This document shows positions 12,988 through 23,624 of a DNA stretch of 64,000 nt, in pieces. Below the pieces are notes generated by a model. It was given only the letters and a program-made list of their open reading frames with translations, made no database searches and was not told where the DNA came from. Position numbers and translations under genes: made by a program. The stretch's first letter is position 1, and each line of letters opens with the position of its first letter. Source of the DNA: Apostichopus japonicus (taxonomy: Eukaryota > Echinodermata > Holothuroidea > Aspidochirotida > Stichopodidae); the NCBI RefSeq assembly GCF_037975245.1, contig NC_092568.1, positions 11,619,501 to 11,683,500 on the forward strand, written 5' to 3'.

Positions 12988-15900
12988 CTACAACAAAAAA
13001 TCAAACATTCAAGAAAATATTTTGAGGCTTATTTTAGAGCTAAATTAGATAAGAAAGTGCCGCTAAAAATCTGTAAAGGGGTAAGGGATTGGGGGGGGGG
13101 GGATAAGGTCGCTACTTCTCTTATATAGGAAGGAACTTTGTCTTCTCGATAAGTCACTAAATAAGACTCGTTTTTAGGTTTACATTTTTAATTCCATTAA
13201 ATGGAAGTATATGTGATATGACCAGTTGGGACACTTGAAGACCAAGTAATTTTAGTCACAGTGAAAGTGCTTCAACATTCAGTCGGAGGGGAAGTGGAGA
13301 GGGAAAACGGAGTGAAGGAAAGAGAAGAAGCAAATGTCAGTGAAATGTGTGGAGAGGAGGTAAGGAAAGGTAAGAAAGAGCGTTGGATGAGGGGCTTGGG
13401 AGTGTATAGAGTAGGTATGCATCTAATACAAAGATCCAGTAGTTAATTATAACTCTATCAAATTTAGTAAACAAATAACACATTCAATGAGATTTTGCTT
13501 TAATTAAAACAATCAAACTCACTTCGAGGTAAAGAAATGATCCCAGAGTCACAGGATCTTGGAATAAAATAGATTTTCACAGGATCTGAAAGTATAAAGA
13601 TTAAAATCAGTTTAGATGGCCAAACACGGATAGCATGTTTCATGAATAGTCTGGTCTGTCTTACATTTGATAATACTGATAAATGTAAGCGTAAATTACC
13701 GTTCTTGTGATCGAGAGGAATACTTGAAGAAAGTCTGTGAAGGAGACATTCTGGAGACCAAGAAATAATAATAATAATAATAATAACTAAACTTAAGATA
13801 GATGAAAAGAAAACTAAAACTATCATACCGTCTTTGAAATAGTCTAACCGCCTGTTCGTGTTCAATTAGTTAAATAATTATCATATGTGTATTTATTTCA
13901 ATACAAGATCTCAAGTTTATAACTCACCTTCAAGGTTTGCCAGCCCAAAGTCAGGGTAGAGTTTTAGCTGGTCTTGAAGCGTGAGATCAAGATAGCCTAA
14001 GTGTAGGAAAAGAGAATGTTAATAATAACATGGTTTATACTAAATTTTGACTTTAATAAGTATATATGTTTTCTTGGTTTTTAACGAACGTATAAAGTTT
14101 TGATATTCAGTATCCATCAAGATAACCTCTTATTAGGAACAGAACGTGATTAATAATAGTATGGTTAACATTAATGTTTAACTTATATAAGTATGTCTTT
14201 TTTAATGAAAGTTTATAGTATGAATATTGATGAAGTATTAAAAGAATGAAAAGTTGATAAGCTTACTGTTAAGAAGATCTTCACGCATGCGCATGGTTTG
14301 CTCTACAACAAAACAGAGAATGTATGATAGCGACATTATCTTAGAAATAATGTAATAAGCCAATTATTCAACAAACGAACACACACAAACACATACAAAA
14401 GATCAATAAAGGGAAAGCGTTAACCTAACCACCAAACAAACCAAATTATGCGACACTGAATGGACGACAAAGGGTTCTTTATAAATGACTATGGTCTGGG
14501 TCTTGTAAAATAGAGGGCAGTAGCAATTCACAGCCAATGGTCACAGAAATTTATTGAGACGTGTAATTATTCAGCTCAGTTCAGTAGGGAACTGTTGCAA
14601 AATTGCAGAATTAACTTCGAAAAATACCTGATGGAAAGCAAAGGAGCGAAGAGATATTTCCTTCGGTCACGGAAAATTCCCGATTGAAGGGTTTCCGTTG
14701 TAGATCTATGTAGAAATAATAAAAAGTATAACGATTACAAAAAGACTGTTCAAAATAAAACTAGCTTTGCTTGGAGACAGGAATAAAGATCTTTTACCAA
14801 TAATTTCAATATATTACGTGGTGGGGGGTGGGGTGGAGAGGGCGGGTGGGTAGTGAATTACACCAGACCCGATTCTCAAAGCACGGTCCCCCTCCTTACC
14901 CTCCAAGCCTTGACCTAGTTAAGTACGTTCTTACCACCTCTGCCCACATCTCATTTCCCCTTCCATGAAAACAACTTTTACTTAAGGCCAAGGTATTATT
15001 CCTCTATTTAATGGATATATTAATCACGTGATATAAATGCTCCACCAAAATTGGATGACGTAATTTTGTTTGACCTACACCTTACCTTGAAACGGAGGAC
15101 GGTACCCGTAACATCCTTCTGGGAGGATGTATTGAGCTGAGGATAAACGAAAATATATCTGACTAACTATGAAGATGAATTCAGTTTGTTTTAATGACTT
15201 GCCTTATATTTTGGTTCATATATGAAATCAGAAACATTGTATGCAGAGATCTGATATTAGTCTTGTTAGGCGTCACTATGGACGGGTGTGTGCTGGGCTA
15301 GCTTTAAATTTTGGTTAGCATGTAAAGAAGAAACACTGTTGACTGAGATCAGCAACTCATGTTACCAAGACATATTGGACTCCTCAAGAGTAAGGATAGC
15401 GTGGGGTGGGGAGATGGAAACCTTAAATTGAAAGGGACGAACTGAATATAGGGAACTTTTATGAACGCTTTATACTGCATAAAAATACAAATTATGATCG
15501 TTGGACAATCTTCTTTCAGTAATCTGCCTTCCCAATATTGACAATCGATGTTACATTCACCTAGTACTATAAAACACGTAGTTAATGAAATATGTCACGT
15601 ACGCAGTAACGGTGGCCTGGCCATCCAGGCCCCAACAGCACCTCACCCTTACCCCACCCCCTACACACCGTACCAAATTATATGTTGATATTGACCTATT
15701 AAGTGATGTCATGTTTTATCTGATTGGATTGTTTATGAAGCAAACATAATATCTGAAAATCCCGTTATATAGGTATTACGCTTTATTCGGATTTACAGTT
15801 ACCGTATAAAAATATGGTAACAATAAAATCGTACACAAAATTAATGTTATTGGCGTATGTAATATCTTGTAGGAATTGTACTCACAATGGGGTTCATCAA

Positions 15901-16282
15901 ATAAAACAAACTTAAACTGATATTTAATATGTGAGATGATGTCTAACTTGAACTAATTGTCTAAAAAATTAATATCATATCTCAATTCGAGAAATTCCAA
16001 ATAACTCGAGGACTTCCCTTTTTATAGCGTTCCACATAAAATGACGACTCAAAATGGAACAAATAAACATATATTTGTTGGTCATAACTTACCTCGCCCA
16101 TAGGCCAGGAATTTGGTGAACTTCCTAGCCATGTAAGAGGAAGCATAGTAGCTTGCCAGTGAAAATGTAAAGAACATCTTGAGAAATCGCACAATAGACT
16201 TATCTTCAACGAAGAGCAATTGCAATATAAACATTGCATAACATATATAGCTTAAAATGTTTATCGTCGTTGTCCATGTCAT
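7775..16282 (-). CDS. Gene A: 23-exon membrane-anchored Thr/Ser/Gln-rich protein, family not recognised
   Basis: Spliced gene inferred from matching splice sites, constant phase and conservation in B and C. Exons (high to low): 16282-16093, 15136-15086, 14705-14628, 14302-14267, 13996-13928, 13750-13700, 13585-13523, 12987-12919, 12684-12637, 12447-12403, 12212-12174, 12076-12029, 11726-11673, 11519-11469, 11177-11124, 10914-10861, 10551-10498, 10212-10165, 9868-9818, 9527-9483, 9079-9032, 8296-8234, 7803-7775. They sum to 1338 nt, i.e. 445 aa plus TGA, with no internal stop. Every intron is GT-AG and phase 1. The start is the first ATG after a TATA box and begins a hydrophobic N-terminus. 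There is no known domain, and the few cysteines show no pattern. Function unknown; surface or secreted location is inferred from the N-terminus only. No convincing poly(A) signal lies close to the stop. Confidence 0.8.
8021..8060 (-). ncRNA. Hammerhead-like remnant in intron 22 of gene A
   Basis: The minus strand contains GCTAGGATCGAAACGTCGG, which resembles the 3' half of hammerhead ribozymes (stem II end, GAAA, then CGTC). The expected 5' core CUGANGA is degraded to TTAGTGGA. Copies B (23941-23980) and C (38361-38400) are further mutated. It is probably a dead retroelement ribozyme. Confidence 0.3.
9261..10061. other. Introns around exons 19 and 20 of gene A, poly(C)/poly(T) rich
   Basis: Outside exons 9483-9527 and 9818-9868 only intron sequence is seen, with a short C-run near 9680 and a T-run near 9730, both also present at the matching places in B and C. 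No other gene. Confidence 0.5.
11632..11654. repeat. (ATT)n microsatellite in intron 13
   Basis: Short ATT run next to the exon 13 donor side; also near 27480-27503 in B and 41914-41938 in C, with different lengths. Confidence 0.7.
13523..15136 (-). CDS. Gene A exons 2-7: middle region
   Basis: Six exons of 51, 78, 36, 69, 51 and 63 nt, all phase 1-1. Exon 2 encodes AQYILPEGCYGYRPPFQ; exon 4 encodes EQTMRMREDLLN; exon 6 encodes ECLLHRLSSSIPLDHKN. Exons 3 and 5 are mixed hydrophobic and charged, and exon 5 is rich in Leu, Asp and Gln. Exon 7 encodes 21 residues ending GIISLPR. This is the part of the protein most likely to fold. Exons 5-7 are also where A differs most from B and C: exon 7 is one codon longer in A and only its start and end resemble the others. 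Confidence 0.75.
16093..16282 (-). CDS. Gene A exon 1: hydrophobic N-terminus (signal anchor or signal peptide)
   Basis: The exon is 190 nt and encodes 63 residues plus the first base of the next codon, ending at a GTAAG donor. It begins MTWTTTINILSYICYAMF. A hydrophobic stretch covers about residues 6-25. A short charged linker with Glu, Asp and Lys follows, then a second aromatic/hydrophobic stretch (about 33-52) and a basic patch with Arg and Lys (about 54-63). This could be a signal anchor, a two-helix hairpin or a signal peptide. The basic patch after the second stretch makes topology uncertain. It is conserved in gene C and, after a 4-bp insertion, partly in gene B. Confidence 0.8.
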
Positions 16283-16289
16283 TTCTGTG

Positions 16290-16297
16290 TGACGTCA
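16290..16297. promoter_or_regulatory. CRE-type palindrome TGACGTCA just upstream of gene A ATG
   Basis: A perfect TGACGTCA palindrome, the CREB/ATF core, lies 8 nt upstream of the start codon and so probably in the 5' UTR. The same site is present in B (33464-33471) and C (48630-48637). Further copies occur at 7595-7602 past the gene A stop and inside exon 18. Regulatory use is not shown. Confidence 0.4.
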
Positions 16298-16400
16298 CAT
16301 GTACAGTAACGCTCGCGCAATGATCACTCAGTGCGTTTCAACGAGTTAAGCTCCGATGTCTGTTGATGTGCTTCGAAACATATATATACTATACAGAGAC

Positions 16401-16408
16401 CTTTTATA
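16401..16408 (-). promoter_or_regulatory. TATA box of gene A
   Basis: The minus strand reads TATAAAAG, 119 nt upstream of the gene A ATG, which predicts transcription start near 16375. At the aligned positions B (33566-33573) and C (48738-48745) read TATAACAG, a weaker box. Upstream sequence is otherwise well conserved between the three copies. Confidence 0.55.
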
Positions 16409-17049
16409 GCGCATCGGTAACCGAATATGCGCACGGGTACGCGTAAGTGGGCTCCATCGCTAAGTGTGTATACGGACGCACTGCACGAAATCATACAGTA
16501 ACAAACATATGTATCCTCGTGCGTTTACTGACTTCACTGTTTGTGAAAGGCATGAGAGGAATGAATCTAGCGCATCTTTGACACTATACCGTTGTAGGCT
16601 ACGCTGAAGGCGACCTATATGTCCTACGCTTTCGCAATGATCATGCAGTGTCCTTCGCGAGTTTTCCATTTCCACTATCTGTTCCCGGTTCAAATTCACC
16701 ACAGGAACCAGATTCTTTTGACCTATTCAGAATTGCTTTGTAGAGTTGTTGAGCGGAGTCTTCCGTGGAATTGAATATTTGCGATTTGTGAAATATATGC
16801 ATGACACAGCACTATGAACTATCAGAGGTGGATAAAGGACGTGATGGGGGCCTTGAGAAGCCAACTTCCTGAAAGAGGATACGGGGGACCCCGCTCACCC
16901 TCCTCTCTCCTTCCCCTCCCACACCCTCCACTTCCTCTCTCCCCTCTACCTCCCCTGAACAAATATTCGACGTGAAATGATGCATTCTGAGGCATGAATT
17001 AAATCTATAATTAGTTTGGTCTTACTTTATTTTTTTTTCAAGCAGAAAA

Positions 17050-17370
17050 CGATCAATAGGCAAATTTATTGAACACCAACTACCGATTAATACCTGGCAT
17101 CGCAGAAATGATATTATTAGTCCTAAGATGTAATATTTTAGATGGTAGTATTGTAATAAATTTCAAAATCTTACCTCATTGTACATATACTCATGCAGTA
17201 ACAGTTCCTTCCCGAATAACCGAGCCACCATCATTCCACCCGACATCCTTGGGTGGATCAGTACCCGGAAGAGATGTTTCACACAAATTTCAGGATTTTT
17301 CACAAGAAACCGCAACATTTTCCGGGTTTCCGTCGATCTGACCCGACGTAAAATCATATATGGGAAGTGC
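17050..17370. repeat. Upstream repeat block of gene A
   Basis: Also at 34955-35310 (B, decayed) and 49380-49720 (C). Overlapping frames on both strands are open in A and C. All six A/C substitutions over the minus frame change the amino acid, and B has stops, so selection for a protein is not visible. The minus frame ends at an AATGAG|GTAAGA donor-like site. Confidence 0.5.
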
Positions 17371-17396
17371 TAACCACTCCCCACCCCTCCGCCATA

Positions 17397-17625
17397 GGTT
17401 TGCCAGCCCAAAGTCAGGCTAGAGTTTTAGCTGGTCTTGAAGCGTGAGATCAAGATAAACTAAGTATGGGAAAAGAGAACTATATATGTTTTCTTGGTTT
17501 GTAACGAACGTAAAAAGTTTGGATATTCAGTATCCATCAAGATAGCATCTAATTAGGAACAGAGAAGGTAATTAATAATATTATTGTTTACATTAAAGTT
17601 TGACTTATATAATATGTCATCTCTT
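17397..17625 (-). pseudogene. Relic of exon 5 and its intron upstream of gene A
   Basis: Positions 17397-17456 match exon 5 (13928-13996) in the same orientation, but the donor side is replaced (CCTATGG instead of GAAG|GTGAG). The following sequence matches intron 4. It is a detached gene fragment, present also upstream of gene C at 49737-49965. Confidence 0.75.
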
Positions 17626-19739
17626 TATTTAAGTGCTGTTAATTAGTGCTGCTGCCAGATAATGGTACCGCTTGGAACCACATCGTGACCGAGTTTGCGT
17701 CCCTTTACCAAACAAACGTCATACAAAAACATAACTGGATCTATCCACTAACAAGTAACGATTTGTCAACGGATTGAATATATAGTCTTCTATTTTTCTC
17801 ATTTGGAACCCACAAAAGGGGTTTTCTTATATAATCGTATATATTTTACTGCAAATGATAATAATGGATGCAAATGCGCCTCACATGCGCCTCACATACG
17901 TACCTCAAGTAGGAGGATATTAATGTCATGTTTTTAATGTCTTTCCGTCGTTATATAGTCATTAATTGAATGCTAGATACGTGTTACCGGAAGTTGTTTA
18001 AAACGCTTAACGTTCACTGTGAATTCTGGACTGCTCACATAGCGTAAACATCTTGTCGTGCAGGTTTCAGTAATATGAAAGCAAACTGCACCACTTGAAT
18101 GGCCTCTCTATTCTTATAAACTTGTTTTGAATAAGGAAGATGTGGTTCGTCAATGAGCATCGATAAAGTTCATTAGTGTGTTACGTGTTGGACATAACGG
18201 GGACTACTTGGTATTCCATTAATGGCAGTTTTCTTCATCTGTTCATTGTTCATCAGAATGTAGTCCATTGACTTGTAAAACAATTAGAATAAAGAACAGG
18301 GAATCGGGTAACATTCTTCCGAGATCAAACTAGTTTTATCCTGAGACGTGTACAACGAACAGATAGACCGAAGAGTTGAAGACATCCCCGAAGATCATGT
18401 GTAGTATCTGTTCCCTTTCGAGGGGAATGGTTATACTCACCTGACAATGATCACACAGTCACAGTCTCGATGCAAGGGACTGGGGTTGAAAGCGGATCAG
18501 ATGTTCGGTAGTTTGGTTTTCGTGCCCAGGTTCTTTCCTGGGTGACTTTTCTTAAAAAGTATTCCCGGTAATCAATCATGGGAGAATGATCGACAGGTAG
18601 ATTCTGCTGTAACTTGATAACTCACTTAAATAATTAAATAATGAATAAGGCAGAATTTTAGTCTTGATATGTTATAATACAAAGAAAACAGACAACTTTG
18701 AGTCCAATAATGTTTCTGTAGCTTTTCCAGTATTTTTCAAGATATGTATCGTTAAATATACTTAATTTCTTGAATATTCGTTTAGGCTAATTTGATGGTG
18801 ACGTCGGCTCCTCACTGCAATTCTTATATTGCAGTTAATCCGTTGTTATTGAGGTCAACCAGAATATATTCGTTAATCTTCATATAAGCAACAGAGCACC
18901 CTTGGATGGCATTCGACATCATTTGTCCTTAACAAATTTGTAATAAATTATAAACATGTCATTTGAGACCATATAATCTTCATTTCTCCTATTGAGTTTT
19001 GTAGTGCAACCGAGGAACTAGTCTGATGGGCTGTGTAATAAACTAAATGGTCCAGTCACTTTAACTAGTGAACCTCAACTGTTTAAAGGGTCATTCCAAA
19101 AACAAACAAAAAATAAGTAAATGTGCTATACAACCCCAGCTAGACCGAGAGCAGTGGTTTTTATCGGTCCACGGCATATCAAAGTTAATTTTGTTGCTGA
19201 AGTTATCAAAACACAATACGGGGTATTTTTTTGGTGAATCTCCAACAAAGTTCTTAAGAATCACTCAGTTTCCGAAACTACCTACTATCCGGTATGATAA
19301 TTTGCTACAACACTGTTGCTTATAATGGGACCATATTGAAACTAGTATACTTTGGTTTTCTTGCAAAAGTGATATAGATTGAATTCTATATATATATTAA
19401 AATTTTATCTCATGGTCTTGCCGGCTTGTATGTCTCTTGTATTGCAACGAATATAATGCTTGTTTTGGTGTAGGTTGTGTAAATCTTTACCAACACATTT
19501 ATATCAAACAATGAGCCTAATTAAGTTCCTGCAAACCCCTGTGAACCGCATGACTGCTTGAATGTGTTGCTTGGCTTACCACAAATAACCCATTACAATA
19601 AAATCCATTCCACCTTCAGAGTGACAAGAAAAAAAAACGGCTTTTAAGGAATTCGATGGCGCTAGTTTGAAACTGGATGTTTTTTAATATAAAATAATTA
19701 TATGGCTTTTAAAGGCATCCGTGGATTCATTTTTAGGAG

Positions 19740-20070
19740 AATAGCGCCTCATCAGGCCACGTATTCAGTGGACGGTGGCTGCAAGCATGCCGGTCGCAGA
19801 GATGTCACCACCTCTGGCCAAAGGCAAGGATTCACGCACGCCACCTAGTACGCTTCTGGTCGATTTGACCGACCTTCTGCGCATCCTCCCGGGTTCTTTT
19901 GCGACAACAAGGGAGACATGGCACGGGATCCTAGGCCACAAAAAAGCACCATGCCACAGCCAGAGGTATTATCGCCAGAGGCCTGTCTTGAACCCTAGCC
20001 ACGATTTACACGACCGACGAGGAATGAGTCTTTCGTCACCCTCTATAGCATCGGCCACCACATCAGCTAG
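19740..20070. other. GC-rich conserved block, copy 2
   Basis: Second copy of the block described at 1330-1660, with a handful of substitutions. Confidence 0.5.
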
Positions 20071-20156
20071 TAAATTATATGGTTGAAATAATTTATCAAG
20101 ACTTCAGCGTGGACTGCTGAAAGAGAAAAAGAAATTATAAACGTGTATAATTGTTG

Positions 20157-20222
20157 ATGGAGTCGAACTCAGTTCATCAGGTTACCAGTCCACTGCTCTA
20201 CCCACTGAACCATTTGACGAGT
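20157..20222 (-). repeat. tRNA-like remnant in spacer 2
   Basis: Orthologous copy of the remnant at 1750-1815, with the same A-box and B-box strings. Confidence 0.5.
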
Positions 20223-20999
20223 TAACTTTCTACAAGCTTAAATTGGTATTGTTGGTTGGATACAATCTATTGGTAACAGTGAATTGCACTGCCTTCAACG
20301 AAATCTCTTTTCATCCTGTTTTACTCTCATTAGAACAACGGATCTGAATATCTTTATTTACAAGAAGCTCACGCTTGTCTTTGTTTACGTTGCAGCAAAT
20401 AGTAAGAATGTCGTTTCCTTCCAAGACGTAAATGTACAATATAGGCTTATGCCCCGATACTATCGATGACTTCGAAGCAAGCAGTAAAAGAAAAACGGAT
20501 TCCGTGAAATCTTATTCACAAAATGTTGCTTCATTATCTTATAAGATAATGCTCGCGAGAGAGTTCTTGCTCTAAGTTGTGTCCTTTTACACTATATTCT
20601 ATGCAGACGATCATAAACTGGAGTAAGCTTAAAATTTCAACAAACAAAACATATTCACATTTCAGTACCGTTTGGAATGAGGAAGGGACAATTCTTATTG
20701 AGTCAAACACGTTAACTTCACGTGACTAATCTTTATTAGGGATCTGAATGGCTGGAAATAGCACGGTTATTCGAAACCCGAAACAGGATTCATAGGGTTT
20801 GGAGTTTATGCAAGAAGATTTGGGAAACACGGGGATCGTGAATTCGTCAAGTGACTAGATGTGTTTATTGATCAAATTTTGATCTATTATCAGCCAACGT
20901 TGTTTACAAAATGCAACAATTGTTGCATTTTACAAGACTGAATGGTAATGAGGAAGGGACGGTGACGAGGACGGGGTTTTGGGTGTTTTTACAGCTTCT

Positions 21000-21351
21000 C
21001 AGTGGCGTAGGAAGATACTTTTGAGTGGGGGGGGGGGGCTGAAGACTGATGGCCGGCCTGGGGGAGGGGTCTAAGGGGAGGGAGGGATTTTTTTGCATTT
21101 CCAGGTGGCCTCAGAAGCAATTTGGAGCAATATAGCACACTTCAACACCCACTCCATTTTGTAAACTTAATTTTGTGTTTTCACCTGGTCTTAGATGCAA
21201 TTTGGTGCTCCAAATGAGATTTTTTTTCTCATTTGGAAATGAAAAAGGGGTTTTCTGACTTGCGAACCGGGGGGGCGGAATGATACTTCCGCCCCTCCAC
21301 ATTTTTCACTGGGGGGCTGGCGCCCCCAGCCCCCCGGTTCCTACGCCCTTG
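21000..21351. mobile_element. hAT-type MITE in spacer 2, with 8-bp target duplication
   Basis: The ends are CAGTGGCGTAGGAA and TTCCTACGCCCTTG, inverted with two mismatches, flanked by the direct repeat CAGCTTCT (20992-20999 and 21352-21359). Spacers 1 and 3 show the empty site. CAG termini and an 8-bp duplication are typical of hAT elements. There is no transposase; G-rich and C-rich stretches lie near both ends. A second family member is at 57967-58337. Confidence 0.88.
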
Positions 21352-22324
21352 CAGCTTCTTATATGTGCAATACAAGTCAACACTCTGAAATGGTCGACTC
21401 TATCAGCAGCTAAAATCTCTATAAAGCATAGGTTATAGGAGGCAATAGCAACCCTTTCAGGTCGTAGCTACTCACCCTGCACCGCCGCCCTCCTTCTCAT
21501 TTCATTTGCCGATACGTTACTTAAGCATGAAAATTGTATCTCAGATCAGATCTCTAATTAAGTTTCCTCCTCCTATTGATTTGAAAAGAGGTATTTGCCT
21601 CATCTCTTATAGAGTGTGGGTTTGAAATAATTGACATAATTCATCCAGAACTCTGCTTTAATTTATTATTTGTCTTTGTTCTAGAACTCTGTTTTACAGG
21701 CTCTATTTAACAAAAGATGTTGTATCAGTGAAATAGGCTTGACATGACAAAAATCAAGTTTAAGCATGAAAGGTATAAAACGTAGCTCGGTAAATTGGGT
21801 AACCTTATGTACGTAACCATGGTATCGTCTTGTATTAGGATCTGATATTGCCATTGAGTAACAAGCAAATGTGTCACGCTCACTTCATACGGTTTGACGC
21901 AAATATATCTTATCATCAAAAACATGCAAAATTGGGTGGGACCATTATATTTAATTAGACTATGGGCCAACGGAAATCCCCCTACCCCCTAACTTTAACT
22001 TCATCATCTGACCCAAATGTATTCATGCAACAAATTTAATCTTGAAAAAAAAGAACATCATGTAACAAAGTATTGTAAGTGTTGTAACTGTCAAAAGGAC
22101 GGAAAACCAATGAGAACATGTGAACCATATAGAAACATTCTTTGTATTCCGTTTCAAGTCATGGAGGATTAGAGATTACGTTGATCCCAAGAACTAACCG
22201 CCATGACATGGAAGGAAAGCTAAAAGAGAAAATGCTAAGCGAGGACCCCACCCCCAAAGAAAAAAAAAGCAATTCCCTTAGGGATTTTCACCCCACCATG
22301 TTTTTCGGTTAGCTAGGATGAGAG

Positions 22325-22665
22325 AAATCGATGATATGTCGATTTAAATAGGTATATGTCTCTTTGAGTTGCTAGAAACTGGTATAAGTCCAAGGAAATT
22401 GACTTCTACCGATTTAATTCGACATATCATCGATTTAAACTGGTAGAAGTCGATTTAAATGGACATATACCGATTTATTTTACATATTATCGATTTAAAT
22501 TGGTATATGTCGATTTAAATCGGTATATATCGATTTAAATTGGTATATGTCGATTTATATCGATGATATTTCGAATTAAAATGGTTTATGTCGATTTAAA
22601 TTGGTATAAGTCAATTTAAGCTGCTGGAAACTGGTATAAGTCGAAGGAAATCGGTATAAGTCGAT
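22325..22665. repeat. 20-bp GATTTAAAT satellite in spacer 2
   Basis: Uninterrupted homologue of the split array in spacer 1, showing the pre-insertion state. Confidence 0.75.
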
Positions 22666-23624
22666 TCCCCATGATTTGAGACTGATGGCCCGCCATACGA
22701 GTAACTGAATGATAACGCTATACGGAGTGACCACAATGACGTGTTTCTTATGTATCAAGTACTATAAGCAATTTAGATTTAAAAACTGCAAGGTATCCTT
22801 TGTGAAGATGGACTGGAAAGGGTATCAGCTCTCTTTTAATAATAATCAAATTATTAAATATGTATAAGTGAATTGTCAATGCTAACTGGGCTCGAATGAA
22901 TGGACGCGGAGAACGAAAATATACTGAGTGTATACACCAGTCTGCACTTCGCTAGCGTAAACTTGTATTGGAAGAAATAACAATAAGGCTGTGACCCAAA
23001 ATGTGATATGTTTATTATCCATTGCAATAGTTTACCTACGAGTCTAAGGGAAGCCATGCACTCCCCCCCCCCGCAAACGCAAACGTCCAGGGAAATCCTC
23101 AAAATTTCATTCACTTTTTGTGATGTTAAATAACAACATGAAATTGAAGTAACAGAACAGCTTGTGTGATACCTTTTTAAACTTGAACACAAAATAAAGT
23201 ATAGTCATTCAATGAATGTTATGAGAGAATGTTGTCGTATTCACACAGGGAAGGTTACTTGTGATTGTATGTGTGTGTTTTATATGCGTAGATTCCACCC
23301 TTGTCATAAAACACACAACGTAATAGACAGAAACGAAAGGAACGAGTTACGGATACAAACGATATATTTGACGATTACAACGAAACAAACACATCGAGAA
23401 ACAAAGCATAGCTGAATATATCAACATGAGTGATAGGAAATTGATGACGTCATGGTTACCAAGGTATCACATCCGGCCAGTGATCTGATGTAGTATGGAT
23501 GGACACAGATCAAGCTTCTTCGACATCCAATCAGTGGGTATGAGACTTTATACCGTTACTCAACACCACCCGACCCTTCACGTACCCGAGTCTCACCCCA
23601 CCCCTACCCCAGGGGTAAAAGTCA

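Larger units (their letters stand above)
16283..17050. other. 5' flank of gene A
   Basis: Conserved in all three copies up to a pyrimidine-rich tract near 16880-16960. It contains the CRE site and TATA box. A minus-strand 80-codon frame (16460-16702) is open only in this copy and is not supported by splice signals. Confidence 0.5.
18405..23600. repeat. Spacer 2: tandem duplication unit between genes A and B
   Basis: Homologous to spacers 1 and 3. Relative to spacer 1 it lacks the 1.58-kb TIR element, has lost roughly 700-800 bp near 22235, and has gained a 352-bp hAT-type MITE at 21000-21351. No gene seen. Confidence 0.8.

Noticed and set aside
13500-13865. 121-codon minus-strand frame as a single-exon gene
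   Set aside because: It merges exons 6 and 7 of gene A with parts of the introns around them; splice sites explain it better.
16460-16702. 80-codon minus-strand frame upstream of gene A
   Set aside because: It lies upstream of the TATA box, is not open in B or C, and has no supported splice donor.
17163-17357. Minus-strand frame with a donor-like end, also at 49503-49697
   Set aside because: All six A/C differences I counted change the amino acid, the copy near 35100-35280 has stops, and no acceptor is convincing.
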